Of a stretch of DNA of 64,000 bases, positions 34,978-44,816 are shown in pieces (position 1 is the stretch's first letter; every line of letters begins with the position of its first letter). Position numbers and translations under genes: made by a program. The stretch lies in assembly GCA_965226245.1 (NCBI GenBank), contig CBDDCL010000015.1, forward strand, positions 1,798,001-1,862,000. Direction: 5' to 3'. The notes beneath the pieces were generated by a model. That model made no database searches and was not told the DNA's origin. It was given only the letters and a program-made list of their open reading frames with translations. Source of the DNA: CBDCYS01 sp965226245. Lineage in GTDB: Bacteria; Acidobacteriota; Terriglobia; Bryobacterales; UBA6623.

Positions 34978-35320
34978 ACGCGGGGAAATCTGGCTGGCGA
35001 AATTGAACCCCCAGCGAGGCACGGAGCCGGGCAAAGTACGTCCGGTTCTTGTGGTCCAGGCGCAGGCTCTGCTGGATGATGGCCACCCATCAACGTTAAT
35101 CGTTCCCCTTACCAGCGGCCTCCTTGAAGATGCGGAGCCCCTTCGCGTGCGGATCAATCAGGGCGGGGCCTTGGAGCGAGATTCAGACGCGATGATCGAC
35201 CAGCTTCGGGCGATCGATAACAAGCGTTTCGCCGACGGACCGCTGCGGCGGCTGGATCCGAAAGAACTCGGAGAAGTCGACCAAGCAATCCGCGAAGTCA
35301 TGGACTTAGCGGCAGTCTGA
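34970..35320 (+). CDS. MazF/PemK-family endoribonuclease toxin
   Basis: 116-residue MazF-fold toxin: MPKRGEIWLAKLNPQRGTEP, then GKVRPVLVVQ, the conserved core of sequence-specific mRNA interferases, followed by STLIVPLTS and MIDQLRAIDNKRF. It overlaps the antitoxin gene by 8 nt, which ensures coupled synthesis. All conserved parts are intact, so the module is likely functional. Confidence 0.9.
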   Translation: MPKRGEIWLAKLNPQRGTEPGKVRPVLVVQAQALLDDGHPSTLIVPLTSGLLEDAEPLRVRINQGGALERDSDAMIDQLRAIDNKRFADGPLRRLDPKELGEVDQAIREVMDLAAV

Positions 35321-35450
35321 AGCTGTACAAGGGAAGGAAGAAGGGCTCAAGCAGCTAAGGCGGGCGCTAGGGCTGGAGGAAGATGAGGCTGCTGGTCAAC
35401 TGTAGCCAGCTTTGCAAGGTGAAGGCCAAGCATTGGCGCATCAGGCCCCA

Positions 35451-37367
35451 TCAATTCTTCTGGATTCCGAACTCTTCGAAGATCTTCAGGAACTGATTGG
35501 ACTCGATCTTCTCGAATTGCTGCTGCTTGCCGCTGGGCCACTGCACTTCGATCCGCTCCACCATTAAGTCGCTGCCCAGCCCGAAAGTGAGCGGCAACTC
35601 GCTTTGGGAACAATAGCTCGACCCGCTGTGGACCGTTCGCCATTGTTCACCTGAAGCGCTTCGAACACGAACCACCGCCCCAATCGCGGCGCGGTTGGAC
35701 TCGCTTCCAACCAGCTTGAGCCGCAGGTAGGAATTTGCGTTTCCGCCATCGTTACGGAAGAGGTAAGCGGGGCCGTTGTTCGTGGTCACCAGGATGTCGA
35801 GGTCGCCGTCACGGTCGTAATCGGCGTAGGCGGCTCCCCGGCCGACAATGGGCCGAATGAGATCTTCGCCGGCCTTGTCGTTCGCCAGCTCGAAACGTCC
35901 ACCTCCGGTGTTGCGGAACAACAACGGCGCCTGTTTGTAGGAAACCTTGGGCTGAACGCGGTTGATGTCCTCCTCCAAGTGACCGTTGGCCGTGAAGATG
36001 TCCAGGTGAGAGTCGAGGTCATAGTCGAAAAAGAAACTGCCGAAGGTGAGCGCGAGCAAGCTCTCGCGGCCGACGGCGCTGCTCGGCGCGTCGTCCACGA
36101 AAAGCCCGGTGCCTTCGTTGTGGTAGAGCGAGAGCATTTCGTTGGAAAAGTTGCCGACTAGCAGATGCGGCCGGCCGGAGCGGTCGTAGTCGGCTGCGTC
36201 TACCCCCATGGCCCCGCGCGCTTTTCCGTCCTCGGCAAAGGCGACCCCGGCGCTGAGGCCAACGTCGGCGAACGTCCCGTCACGGTTGTTGCGGTAAAGC
36301 CGGTTGGGCTGCGTGTCGTTGGCTTGAAAAATGTCGGGCCAGCCGTCCTGGTCGAAGTCGAAAACGGCGATGCCGAGCGCCTTGCTCGTCTCGTCGTAGA
36401 CCCCTGCTTTTTGCGTGACGTCTTCGAACTTTCCCGAACCGAGATTGCGATAGAGCCGCGACGAAAGCCCATTGTAAGACTCCGGCGTGCAGTAGGATTT
36501 TGTGTCGCCGTCGAGCGTGCACCAGAGGTCTTCCTCAGGTGTCCACTGCACGTAGTTGGCGACGAATATGTCGAGCTTGCCGTCCTTGTCATAGTCAAGC
36601 CAGGCGGCGCTCGTGCCGAATCCCGCGTTGCTGATGCCGGCGTTTTTCGTGGCGTCGGTGAACTTTCCCTTGCCTTCATTTCGGAATAGCCGGTCACCCT
36701 CCAAGGCTGTGACGTAGAGGTCTTGGCGGCCGTCGTTGTCGTAATCGCCGGCGGCAACACCCATGCCATACATCTCGATGTCCAGCCCCGCCTCGGCGGT
36801 GACATCGGTAAAAGTTCCGTCTTGATTGTTGCGGTAGAGCTTTGAAGTGATCTTTTGCCTGGGTGCGGGATCCCAAGGCTTGCTATTGACGAGAAAAATA
36901 TCGGGCCAATCGTCGTTGTTGTAGTCCAGGAAAGCGCAACCGGAACCGAGCGTTTCGGGAAGGTATTTTTTGCCGGAGCGGCCGTGGTTGTGTTCGAATG
37001 CAATGCCGGCGGCCGAGGTGACGTTGGTGAAAATGACGTCGGCGGCGGGGGCTGAGATGGCAGTTGGGTTTGCTTCGGAACGATTGCTAGGGTTGCAAGC
37101 GGCGAGCAGTAAATAAATGCAAACAGTGATGATGTTCAGCGTGCTTCGGGAAGCAGATTCAGAGCCCTGAACGCCAGTGAGGGGTCCGCCGCTTCGATGC
37201 GCTGCATCAGGCGACGGCCACCCTCCCCGTTTAGGTTTTGGCTGGCCGGCTTTAGGCGCCAGGGAGCTTCCGGGTCTGACGGCGGGTTGCTGAGAAGGTC
37301 GCAAGAGCCGGCAGAAGTGCCGGCTCGGCAAGCTAAGAGCTTGCGCCACGCTGTCGCACTCGCTCAC
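35451..37367 (-). CDS. CRTAC1-like FG-GAP/UnbV lipoprotein, third gene of the cytochrome operon
   Basis: Up to 638 residues. After a likely lipoprotein signal (NIITVCIYLLLAAC), there are repeated FG-GAP/VCBS beta-propeller blades with calcium-type loops such as FLDYNNDDWPDIFLVNS, DYDNDGRQDLYVT and DYDRDGDLDILVT. The C-terminal ASPIC/UnbV domain is SNRAAIGAVVRVRSASGEQW and VERIEVQWPSGKQQ. The ATG at 37367 overlaps the previous stop (ATGA), but the first 76 or so codons lack coding character and precede the lipobox, so the native start may be nearer 37140 (a CTG there is the closest codon). Probably an outer-surface protein. Confidence 0.87.
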   Translation of the reverse strand: MSECDSVAQALSLPSRHFCRLLRPSQQPAVRPGSSLAPKAGQPKPKRGGWPSPDAAHRSGGPLTGVQGSESASRSTLNIITVCIYLLLAACNPSNRSEANPTAISAPAADVIFTNVTSAAGIAFEHNHGRSGKKYLPETLGSGCAFLDYNNDDWPDIFLVNSKPWDPAPRQKITSKLYRNNQDGTFTDVTAEAGLDIEMYGMGVAAGDYDNDGRQDLYVTALEGDRLFRNEGKGKFTDATKNAGISNAGFGTSAAWLDYDKDGKLDIFVANYVQWTPEEDLWCTLDGDTKSYCTPESYNGLSSRLYRNLGSGKFEDVTQKAGVYDETSKALGIAVFDFDQDGWPDIFQANDTQPNRLYRNNRDGTFADVGLSAGVAFAEDGKARGAMGVDAADYDRSGRPHLLVGNFSNEMLSLYHNEGTGLFVDDAPSSAVGRESLLALTFGSFFFDYDLDSHLDIFTANGHLEEDINRVQPKVSYKQAPLLFRNTGGGRFELANDKAGEDLIRPIVGRGAAYADYDRDGDLDILVTTNNGPAYLFRNDGGNANSYLRLKLVGSESNRAAIGAVVRVRSASGEQWRTVHSGSSYCSQSELPLTFGLGSDLMVERIEVQWPSGKQQQFEKIESNQFLKIFEEFGIQKN

Positions 37368-40183
37368 CGCTGCTCTCCCGCCACAACCCCCGGAGCTGGC
37401 ACGCGGGCTTGTAAGCCTTCCGGAATCTCCACCGACACGTGTTCGTGAATCGGCTGCCGCTCGTTGTTGTCCTCCGGACTCAAGCGCCGGATGCGCGCGG
37501 TAATTGTCTGTGACGCCTCATCGGCTTTGAACCTGCGGAATAGCTTCTCCTCGCGCGCGGCGTTTTCTTGATCGCCAATCCCGCGGTAACAAAGCATCCG
37601 GGTGTAGTGCATCTGCAAATCTTCGGGATCGATGCGCGCTACGCGATCGAGCATAACCAGGGCCTGCTGATACTGCCGTTTGCGGAAAAGGATCTGGGCG
37701 ATTTCGTTGAGCACGACGCGGTCTCGCGGGTACTGGTTTTCGACGATCCGTAGTGACGCCAGCGCAGCGTCATAGTCTCCGCCGGCACGCTGAACCTTGG
37801 CCCGAAGGAAGTGCGCCCGGGCCAGCTTCGGATCGATTTCCAAGGCCTTGTCGACGTACGGTTTGGCGGCTTCGGTTTGCCCCTCTTGAATCAGCGCCCG
37901 CGCGACGTTCACCCATCCGTCCGCAAAGGCCGGATCGGCCTCGGTAACACGCTGAAAGGCGTACTCCGCCCCTTTGAGATCACCCTGGAGCAGCAGCCCG
38001 ATCCCGTAATCGTTCCAACGCTCGTGGTCCTCCCGAACAGCGATGGGCTTCCAATCGGTTGGCGAAGCTCCGATCCGAAGCTCGGCCTCGTCCCGCGCCA
38101 AGATCACGATAGGCAGATTCGGAATCTCGTCTTTGATCTTCCCGGCAACGTTCGCGGGAATGTCGGCAGCCGAAAACGTGAACTCGCGGTCATCGTAGCC
38201 CTTCCCGAAAGACCCGCTGCTCTCCGGATCCGGTTTGCCGGCGTAAGAGAACTGCGTGTAATAGTGCGAGAACTTGCGGTAGTTGAGCTTGGCCACGAGC
38301 CGCACGGGTCCCTCGGCGTCATCAGGGATCGTCACCCGGAAATGGGCCGTGTCCGCCGCGCCCGGAGGGATCAGCCGGGCATACAGCAGGCTTCGCGCGT
38401 GGAACGCATTGCGTTTGTTGATGGGATTGCCGTGCTCGTCGAGCAGAAACGACTTGTAGAAATGCGCGCCCGGCTCCACCGGCCCGGCGCCATCGTCTTC
38501 CACCATGCCGCTCCAGTAGATGATCCGGCCACTAGCATCCGTTGCCTGCAACTCCACCCAAACATCGAATGCATCCACCGTGCCGCCGGGGAAGAAGTGC
38601 CCCACTTTCTTGGTTCGCACGACAACATCAACTTTGACGGTCGCCCCAGGCTGGATCGCTGGTTGAACGCGGTCGATCGGAGCGGCGATCTTCCCCACCT
38701 CGCGCAGCAGCACCGAGCGGCTCCCGGTTTCCGCTTCCTCGCCCACGGCGAACCCGGTCGCCAGCATCGGCTGATCCGCGCTGCGGCGGCGCATGGCGGG
38801 CGCGGGCGCTCCCTCCTCCACCGGCGAGACGGCGAAAATATCCACCGACACGATGTCGTCCTGGAGAAAGTCCGTGACGATCTTGAGCTGCTCCTGATCG
38901 CGATTCACGTAAGGGACGGCCGTATTAGCCGCCGGAAACCGGTGCGAATGAACAAAACCTTTCTCGTTGCCCGGATCGTCGGACCGCACCAGCGGCATGT
39001 GGCAGTCGGCGCAGTCCAACGGCTTTTCGGGGTAGTAGAACGACCGCGCACCGTACCCCGACACGCCGCTTGCTTGCCAGGAATCGTACTCGTTGAATCC
39101 CCGAAACCAGCGGTAATCATTGACCGGGACGTCGAGATGAACTTTGTGGCAGGAGGAGCAAAACTCCGCCCTGTCCCGAAACAGGAAAGCCGGCATGAAA
39201 GCCCGGCGATGCGCTTCGGGAGCCGTATTGACGACGTAGTCGTGCAGCTTGCGGATCAGCCAGTTGTCGCTCGCTCCCATCTCGTGCAGCGGCGGGTAGG
39301 TCATCGTGAAGCCGCCGTTGCCCATCGTGTCCGGCACGCGGGTGATCGAGTGGCACGACATGCAGCCCAGGCCTGCTTGCGCCGCCGCTGTGTCGATCTG
39401 CTCCTTGGCCGGCTTCTCGAAGCGGCCATTGAAAAACATGGCGTGGTCGTGACAGCCCGCGCACCACTTCGACGACTCAACGTCGCCGACCTCCTGCATA
39501 TACTCGATCGACTTGCGGTAGAACTGATTGTTGAACGACGAGAAGTGGTGCATCGAACTATTCCACTGCTCGTAGATGTCCTTGTGGCAGTCGCCGCAGA
39601 CTTTCGAATCGAGGAAGAAATCGGAAGGGATCAGCCCGCCGGTGTTGGTGACGGCCGATGACGGGAAGAACGGGCTCGAGACGCCGCCGCCTTCTTGCTC
39701 CATGCTGAGAGGAGCGGTCGTTGGATTCACGATCCGCTGGTCCGGACTCGGGAAAAGCCTCGCTTGCACGATGGCGCTCAGCCCGACCAGCCCGACCGCG
39801 CCCAGCGCTATACCCAATGTCCGAAAGAGCTTGGGAGTAAAGCGCCGGGCGTGCCACCAGAGGGCGAGCGCCCCCAAATACCCGGTTCCGATGTGAATCA
39901 CGAGAACGAGCGTATGAGGGCGAGTTGCGCCGATCACGCACAGCACGGCCCCGAGCGCCCCCGAGAAAGCCAGCAGCCCGGCCGCCGGTGCGGTTTTCCA
40001 CCCAAGTGAAGGCAGCCATTCCTTCCGCCACAACAACAAGGCCCCAATCAGTCCCAGCCCCAGGACGACGTGCAGCAGCACATTGGCCACGTAGAACAAA
40101 GTTGCTTCCGGGAAAGACCACACCCACGTGGCGTTCACCAGAAGGAGCGAGAAGCCAATCGTAATAACTCTGGATTTGTTCAC
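37364..40183 (-). CDS. Penta-heme membrane cytochrome with C-terminal TPR domain
   Basis: 939 residues from a GTG at 40183. About five membrane helices fill residues 7-140. A periplasmic cytochrome part follows with five CxxCH heme sites: 196-200 (CGDCH), 241-245 (CAGCH), 274-278 (CMSCH), 342-346 (CSSCH) and 391-395 (CADCH), as in cytochrome c554-type proteins. Then comes a beta-rich region containing GHFFPGGTVDAFDVWVEL, and TPR repeats from about 715 to 890. Heme count, membrane part and TPRs in one chain point to a scaffold for electron transfer at the membrane. The partners are probably the two flanking operon genes, which overlap it by 1 and 4 nt. Electron donor and acceptor are unknown. 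Confidence 0.9.
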   Translation of the reverse strand: MNKSRVITIGFSLLLVNATWVWSFPEATLFYVANVLLHVVLGLGLIGALLLWRKEWLPSLGWKTAPAAGLLAFSGALGAVLCVIGATRPHTLVLVIHIGTGYLGALALWWHARRFTPKLFRTLGIALGAVGLVGLSAIVQARLFPSPDQRIVNPTTAPLSMEQEGGGVSSPFFPSSAVTNTGGLIPSDFFLDSKVCGDCHKDIYEQWNSSMHHFSSFNNQFYRKSIEYMQEVGDVESSKWCAGCHDHAMFFNGRFEKPAKEQIDTAAAQAGLGCMSCHSITRVPDTMGNGGFTMTYPPLHEMGASDNWLIRKLHDYVVNTAPEAHRRAFMPAFLFRDRAEFCSSCHKVHLDVPVNDYRWFRGFNEYDSWQASGVSGYGARSFYYPEKPLDCADCHMPLVRSDDPGNEKGFVHSHRFPAANTAVPYVNRDQEQLKIVTDFLQDDIVSVDIFAVSPVEEGAPAPAMRRRSADQPMLATGFAVGEEAETGSRSVLLREVGKIAAPIDRVQPAIQPGATVKVDVVVRTKKVGHFFPGGTVDAFDVWVELQATDASGRIIYWSGMVEDDGAGPVEPGAHFYKSFLLDEHGNPINKRNAFHARSLLYARLIPPGAADTAHFRVTIPDDAEGPVRLVAKLNYRKFSHYYTQFSYAGKPDPESSGSFGKGYDDREFTFSAADIPANVAGKIKDEIPNLPIVILARDEAELRIGASPTDWKPIAVREDHERWNDYGIGLLLQGDLKGAEYAFQRVTEADPAFADGWVNVARALIQEGQTEAAKPYVDKALEIDPKLARAHFLRAKVQRAGGDYDAALASLRIVENQYPRDRVVLNEIAQILFRKRQYQQALVMLDRVARIDPEDLQMHYTRMLCYRGIGDQENAAREEKLFRRFKADEASQTITARIRRLSPEDNNERQPIHEHVSVEIPEGLQARVPAPGVVAGEQR

Positions 40184-43100
40184 TACCGCAGCGGCCGGAT
40201 CAGCTTGAGAGCGGGCCTTACGTTATATTTTCGCAGATACGCGCGATGCGGCTTAGTGTCTGGGTACTGTTCGTCCGCTCCGTAGGGATAGCCCGACATG
40301 GCATGGAAGGGCAGCGGCTCGACGGTGTCGCCGAAAGCGGTGTTGGCCTCGGCTTCTTTCGCCCAGCCGTCAACGAATAGCAGGAAATCGCGTTTCCAGC
40401 CGCGCGGAAGTTCGGGCAGCGATAGGGCGGGGAAGCGCAGTGTCAGCTCGTCCCCGGCCCCCAGGATCACAAAGCGGTCGTCGATCGAGGATAAAAGTTC
40501 CCTGACGGGCCCGTAGCGCGTGTAGTCGCCTCGGGTCGGATTCCACATCGTCGTTGGACTGACCGAGGCGTAATGAAAACGCTCGGGCTGCATTCGCTCG
40601 GCGTGCAGCTCGACTTGCGAGAATCCCCGAAAGCCGAGACGGGCGATCTCGGGAAGAAGCTGCGTCAGAGCGGTCTTTCCCGCCTCCTGCCTGGGCGCGG
40701 CGAAAACTTCGTCCCAGTAAAGGCACAGGTTCGTCGCGATGCGTACTTCGCGTGAATCCGACAAAAACTTGCCCGTGAGATCCACGGCGATCGTCCGAGG
40801 GCCGCCTGCGGGAAGCCCCATGTCTTCGATCGCGGTGACCCACTGGCCGCTTCCGTCCTTGACCTGCAGATAGGGCAGCCGGAGCCGGCTGCGCTGAGTC
40901 TGCGAGCCCGCGACAATGCGGCTGGCATCGGCCCAGTCGACCCATCCGTGGAGGAACAGCATCATTCCGCCGGGTTCAGGGAAACCGCTGAAATCGAGCG
41001 TGAGCGAATGGCTTTCCGCGCGGTTCGCAAAGTCTCTCTCGAAGTCGTCCGCGTAGCGTCCGTCCCGCCTGAGGAGCCGATCCAACACGTCGTGGCCGTG
41101 CCCGTCGAGCGCGCGAGCCGGGTAGTGGCGCTCAACCACTTCGTGAAGGCGAAACTCGGGGAACGGCGGGGCCTTGAACTTCTCGTTGCTGAAGACCTCG
41201 ACCTCGCGAGGATGATCCACCGCCAGCAGCTTGATCTGATCGAGGTAGGCGACTTCGCGCAACTCCTCGGTGATGCGCACTTCGTAAGCGCCGTTGAGGG
41301 GCTTGAGCCTCTCACCGTCAATCCAAACGTACTCGTCATGATCCGCCGAGAAGAATTCGCCGTCTCCCAGCCCGGCTCCCAGCGGCGCCACTCCCAGCAC
41401 CTCGCTGATGAACTCGAATTCCTCGCCGTTCCAGGTGAAGATCATTGGACACGAACCCGACAGGCGCGGTTTCTCTTCGTACTCGTGCGCTTGATTGACC
41501 GCCTGCCGGGATTCGTTTTGGATCAGCCCGTTGGGCCAGGTGATCCGCACCGTGTCGATGCTCGTTGCTCCGCCCAGCCCAAACGACAGCGGGACGCCCT
41601 GATACACCTGCTTGCGGTAGACGCGCCCCGCTTTGACCTCGACCCGCGCGCCCTCGGTCAAGATGTTGTTCTTGACGCCTTTGAGCGCGATGCCGGCGTA
41701 GCTGTTCCCCCCGGAGGTCTTGTTCAGGAGCAGGCTGAGTTTCCCGGAAGCGTCCAGCGCGGCGACGTCGGCCTTGCCGTCGGAGTTGAAGTCGGCCGCC
41801 GCCGCGAATGCCAGGCCGCCGGGCAGCCCCAGCGCTTCCGTCCGCTCAAATGCGAAGCGCCCGCGGTTGGCCATCACGCCTTGCGGCGTAACGGCGTCCA
41901 CCCAGCCGCGGTTTTGGAAATCCGCCCAGGCCAGCGCCGCCGGCAAGACAGCCCCTGCTTTCAGGACGCCCTCGTTGTTTCGCAGGAGCTGGGTTTCTTT
42001 TTGCGGCCCGCTGCCGCGCGTCAGCGCCACGTCCAGGAAGCCGTCATGGTCGGCGTCCACAACCTCGAGACGAACCGCGCCTTCGCCCGGCACAATCCCC
42101 GGAATCCTGGACGCCCGAAACTGGCCTACTTTGCGGTCCTCGTAGAGGATCACCTTGTCTCGGTAAGCGACGACAATATTGAAACTGTTGTTCTCCCAAA
42201 GCTCCAGTGACACGGCCGCCAGCCCCTCCGAGCCCTTCTCAAACGGGAATGACGCGGTTACGTCGGAAAAGCTGCCGTCGCCGTTGTTGCGAATCAGGGC
42301 CTGGTCTTGCCCGCTGAGCAGCAGGTCGAGGTCGTAGTCGTGGTCATAGTCGACCCATAAGCAAGTGTTGAAGTCTCCCACGGCGACGGTGTGCTCATTA
42401 CCCAGCAACCTGCGTCCCTCGGCATCGCCCGAACGCGCCCCGCCCTCGAACTTCAAATCCAGCACTTGAACACCGCCCGCTTGAACCAGGCAAAGGTCGG
42501 CCGTCCCGTCGTTGTTGTGGTCGCCCGGCGCCACATGGCGAATCTCCGCGCCCGCCCCGCCTGCTGCCGCATCGTTCGGGAGCGAATACACAATGCGGTT
42601 CTTAGACCACGCGACGAGATGCGGAGGACCGGCATCAGCCCCGAAGTTCACCAGCGCCAGCCCCAGCGGTTCTTCCCCCAAGTCGATGCCAGTCGCCTCG
42701 GCTTCAAACTCGACTCTCGCCGCTTCATCGGCCGCCGGTCCCGCCGCCACCGGGTCGTGCAGTTCGGAATAGAAGCTCCAATTGATGTCTTCTCCCGCCG
42801 CCGAGCCTTCGGTCAGCTCTTTGATTTCGCGGAAACGATCGAGGTGCGCGCGCGCGCGATCCATGTCGACGCGCCGCAGCGTGTTGTAGAGCTGAAAACG
42901 CGGCGCGGCAAGGCTGGGATCGAGTTCAGCGGTCAGTTCGAACTCGGTGATCGCTCTCTCGATATTATCCTGGAGCTTGTAGAGCACACCAAGGTTGTAA
43001 TGCGTCTTGGGCTCGTCCGGGACGAGTCTCGCCATCTGTTCGAGTTCACGGACGGCACGCTCCACTTCGTTGCGTTTCTTAAATTCGATCCCGAGATTGA

Positions 43101-43431
43101 AGTAGGTGTGGGGCAGTGAGGGATCGATCACCTGCGCCTTTTCGACTTCAGCGATCCCCTCTTCCGCCTGACCCGCGCGCAAAAGCGACAACCCGTAGTT
43201 GAGATGTTCCTGAGCCGAGCCCGGGTTCAGCTCCAGCGCTTCGCGCAGCACGTCAACCGCCTGTGTCTGCGTGCCGGGGTTTTCATACATCGCCTTGCCC
43301 AGGTTGCGCAGCTCCTGCAACCGCTGGGCCGTCTCGGGGTCCATCTGAAGCGCCGATGGCTGTGTGGTAAATACAACAATGCCGGCGATCAACGCCAGCG
43401 ATAGGAAAGCTGCGACGAATCCTTTGCTCAT
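40183..43431 (-). CDS. TPR/FG-GAP/UnbV giant exported protein, first gene of the cytochrome operon
   Basis: 1082 residues with an N-terminal membrane or signal segment (FVAAFLSLALIAGIVVF). TPR repeats span about 35-195 (for example HTYFNLGIEFKKRNEVERA). FG-GAP-type beta-propeller segments follow over about 240-570 (APGDHNNDGTADLCLV, DYDHDYDLDLLLSG, VDADHDGFLDVALT). An ASPIC/UnbV domain (TIDTVRITWPNG-like, here SIDTVRITWPNGLIQ) lies at about 610-640. A further 400-residue C-terminal region starts CPMIFTWNGEEFEFISEVLG and has no name known to me. Its stop overlaps the cytochrome start by one base (TAGTG). It is likely extracytoplasmic and a partner of the cytochrome. Confidence 0.88.
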   Translation of the reverse strand: MSKGFVAAFLSLALIAGIVVFTTQPSALQMDPETAQRLQELRNLGKAMYENPGTQTQAVDVLREALELNPGSAQEHLNYGLSLLRAGQAEEGIAEVEKAQVIDPSLPHTYFNLGIEFKKRNEVERAVRELEQMARLVPDEPKTHYNLGVLYKLQDNIERAITEFELTAELDPSLAAPRFQLYNTLRRVDMDRARAHLDRFREIKELTEGSAAGEDINWSFYSELHDPVAAGPAADEAARVEFEAEATGIDLGEEPLGLALVNFGADAGPPHLVAWSKNRIVYSLPNDAAAGGAGAEIRHVAPGDHNNDGTADLCLVQAGGVQVLDLKFEGGARSGDAEGRRLLGNEHTVAVGDFNTCLWVDYDHDYDLDLLLSGQDQALIRNNGDGSFSDVTASFPFEKGSEGLAAVSLELWENNSFNIVVAYRDKVILYEDRKVGQFRASRIPGIVPGEGAVRLEVVDADHDGFLDVALTRGSGPQKETQLLRNNEGVLKAGAVLPAALAWADFQNRGWVDAVTPQGVMANRGRFAFERTEALGLPGGLAFAAAADFNSDGKADVAALDASGKLSLLLNKTSGGNSYAGIALKGVKNNILTEGARVEVKAGRVYRKQVYQGVPLSFGLGGATSIDTVRITWPNGLIQNESRQAVNQAHEYEEKPRLSGSCPMIFTWNGEEFEFISEVLGVAPLGAGLGDGEFFSADHDEYVWIDGERLKPLNGAYEVRITEELREVAYLDQIKLLAVDHPREVEVFSNEKFKAPPFPEFRLHEVVERHYPARALDGHGHDVLDRLLRRDGRYADDFERDFANRAESHSLTLDFSGFPEPGGMMLFLHGWVDWADASRIVAGSQTQRSRLRLPYLQVKDGSGQWVTAIEDMGLPAGGPRTIAVDLTGKFLSDSREVRIATNLCLYWDEVFAAPRQEAGKTALTQLLPEIARLGFRGFSQVELHAERMQPERFHYASVSPTTMWNPTRGDYTRYGPVRELLSSIDDRFVILGAGDELTLRFPALSLPELPRGWKRDFLLFVDGWAKEAEANTAFGDTVEPLPFHAMSGYPYGADEQYPDTKPHRAYLRKYNVRPALKLIRPLR

Positions 43432-43477
43432 GTTTGTGTAGGAGAATCCATCGTACCGGATTTTAGAAGACGTTGAT

Positions 43478-43621
43478 CTGTTGAGCCGTTGAGCCGTTGA
43501 GCCGCGTTTCTCGTTTAAGCTGTTCTGGAGAACGTTGAAACACGGCTCAACGGCTCAACAGCTCAACAGCTCAACAGCTCAACGTCTTATCATTTAAGCT
43601 ATTCTGGAGAACGCTGAAACA
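43478..43621. repeat. GGCTCAAC microrepeats and a 37-bp direct repeat
   Basis: Between divergent genes. Three GTTGAGCC units (43480-43503) face five or more GGCTCAAC / AGCTCAAC units (43544-43582). Each block is followed by a copy of TTTAAGCTGTTCTGGAGAAC (43515-43534 and 43594-43613, one change). The microrepeat also appears near 11570, 22955 and 44793. The second direct-repeat copy lies upstream of the PfpI gene and could hold its promoter. Confidence 0.65.
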
Positions 43622-43672
43622 GCCCAATACCGCAGCCGTTGGGTACAAATACCACCAAAGGGAGGTCAAAAA

Positions 43673-44269
43673 ATGTCCAAGGTCTTGATTCCGGTCGGAG
43701 ACGCCATCGAAGCCGTCGATACCCTATACCCGTTTTTCCGGGTCCAAGAAGATGGTTTCGAAGCTGTCGTCGCCGGACCCGAAGCACGCGTCTACAACAT
43801 GGTGATGCACGAAGTCCCGCCCGGATGGGATCTTACGCGAGAAGGGCCGAGCTATCACATTGAAGCGACGATCGCGTTCCGCGACGTCAATCCGGAAGAC
43901 TATGACGGGCTATTCGTGTCGGGCGGGCGGGCCCCCGAATATTTGCGTTACAACCAAGATCTGCTGCGCATCGTGCGGCATTTCTTTGACGAGGAAAAGC
44001 CCGTTGCCTGTGTTTGCCACGGTGTCGAGATTGTCGCGGCAGCCGATGTCATTCGCGGAAAGAAAATGGCCACCGTACCCAAATGCCAGTTGGACGTCGA
44101 GTTTTCCGGCGGAACCTTCGTCGATGAGGGTTGCGTGATGGCGGGGAACATGGTCAGCAGCCGCACCTGGCACGACCATCATCTCTACATGCCCACGTTC
44201 ATGCGGATGCTCAACAACTATCGAGCCGCCAAAGAGACAGCGGCGATACCGTCGAGCGTCGCGACCTAG
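43673..44269 (+). CDS. DJ-1/PfpI family protein
   Basis: 198-residue class I glutamine amidotransferase-like protein. The nucleophile elbow is ACVCHGVE (C115, followed by H116), and the conserved acidic residue is in the strand before it (YDGLFVSGGRAPEYLR). Family members act as deglycases, chaperones or amide hydrolases; which applies cannot be decided. GGGAGG lies 9 nt before the ATG, a strong ribosome binding site. No signal peptide; cytoplasmic. Confidence 0.9.
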   Translation: MSKVLIPVGDAIEAVDTLYPFFRVQEDGFEAVVAGPEARVYNMVMHEVPPGWDLTREGPSYHIEATIAFRDVNPEDYDGLFVSGGRAPEYLRYNQDLLRIVRHFFDEEKPVACVCHGVEIVAAADVIRGKKMATVPKCQLDVEFSGGTFVDEGCVMAGNMVSSRTWHDHHLYMPTFMRMLNNYRAAKETAAIPSSVAT

Positions 44270-44272
44270 ACT

Positions 44273-44455
44273 AGCAGCCCGTGGTGCAAGTGGGTTCGGT
44301 GAAAAGTGAGGACTGTCAGAGTTGCTCGGTGAGAGCCTTGAGCCGCGAAGCGGCGCCGGATCGTAGCCCATGGGTGGAGCGAAGCGGAACCCTGGGTCCA
44401 AAACCCCTCGAGGCGAAAGCCCCGCAAGGGGCGCAGGAAAACAAGCGCATGATTC
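44273..44455 (+). repeat. Family D end fragment followed by family A copy 4
   Basis: AGCAGCCCGTGG (44273-44284) is a solo end of family D. From about 44336 a direct copy of the family A core runs to 44455: TTGAGCCGCGAAGCGGCGCC, GGATCGTAGCCCATGGGTGG, ACCCTGGGTCC and CCCCGCAAGGGGCGCAGG. The following 44456-44816 shows no gene or clear repeat except a GGCTCAAC microrepeat at 44793-44819. Confidence 0.7.
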
Positions 44456-44816
44456 TGACAACCGATCCGCCATGTGCCCAAAGAAATCCCGCAAGCGTGC
44501 GCGGCGGGCGGCGTCTGACCCGCCTCCCAACCGGCGAACGGAAAGGCTGGCCACTCGAAAGTGTCAGGGCAGAGCTGTCCCACGACCGCGTCCACGCTCG
44601 CGACTGTAAGGACTGCGAGGGTGATCTCGACAGCGCGCAGCGAGAGCGGCTAGCGTACATCGCGACCCGCTGCCCAGTGCGCAAGACACTGGCGGCAGGG
44701 CCTCATATTACAGATGAGGTTATTTAAATAAACGACTTCATTTACCGGTCGTAGCTATGGCAATCGGGTGACCGCTTGCTTACGCGCGCGGCTCAACGGA
44801 TCACCGGCTCAACAGC

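Noticed and set aside
37811..39661. 616-codon plus-strand frame opposite the multiheme cytochrome
   Set aside because: Arises from high GC; the minus-strand protein has five heme motifs, membrane helices and TPRs.
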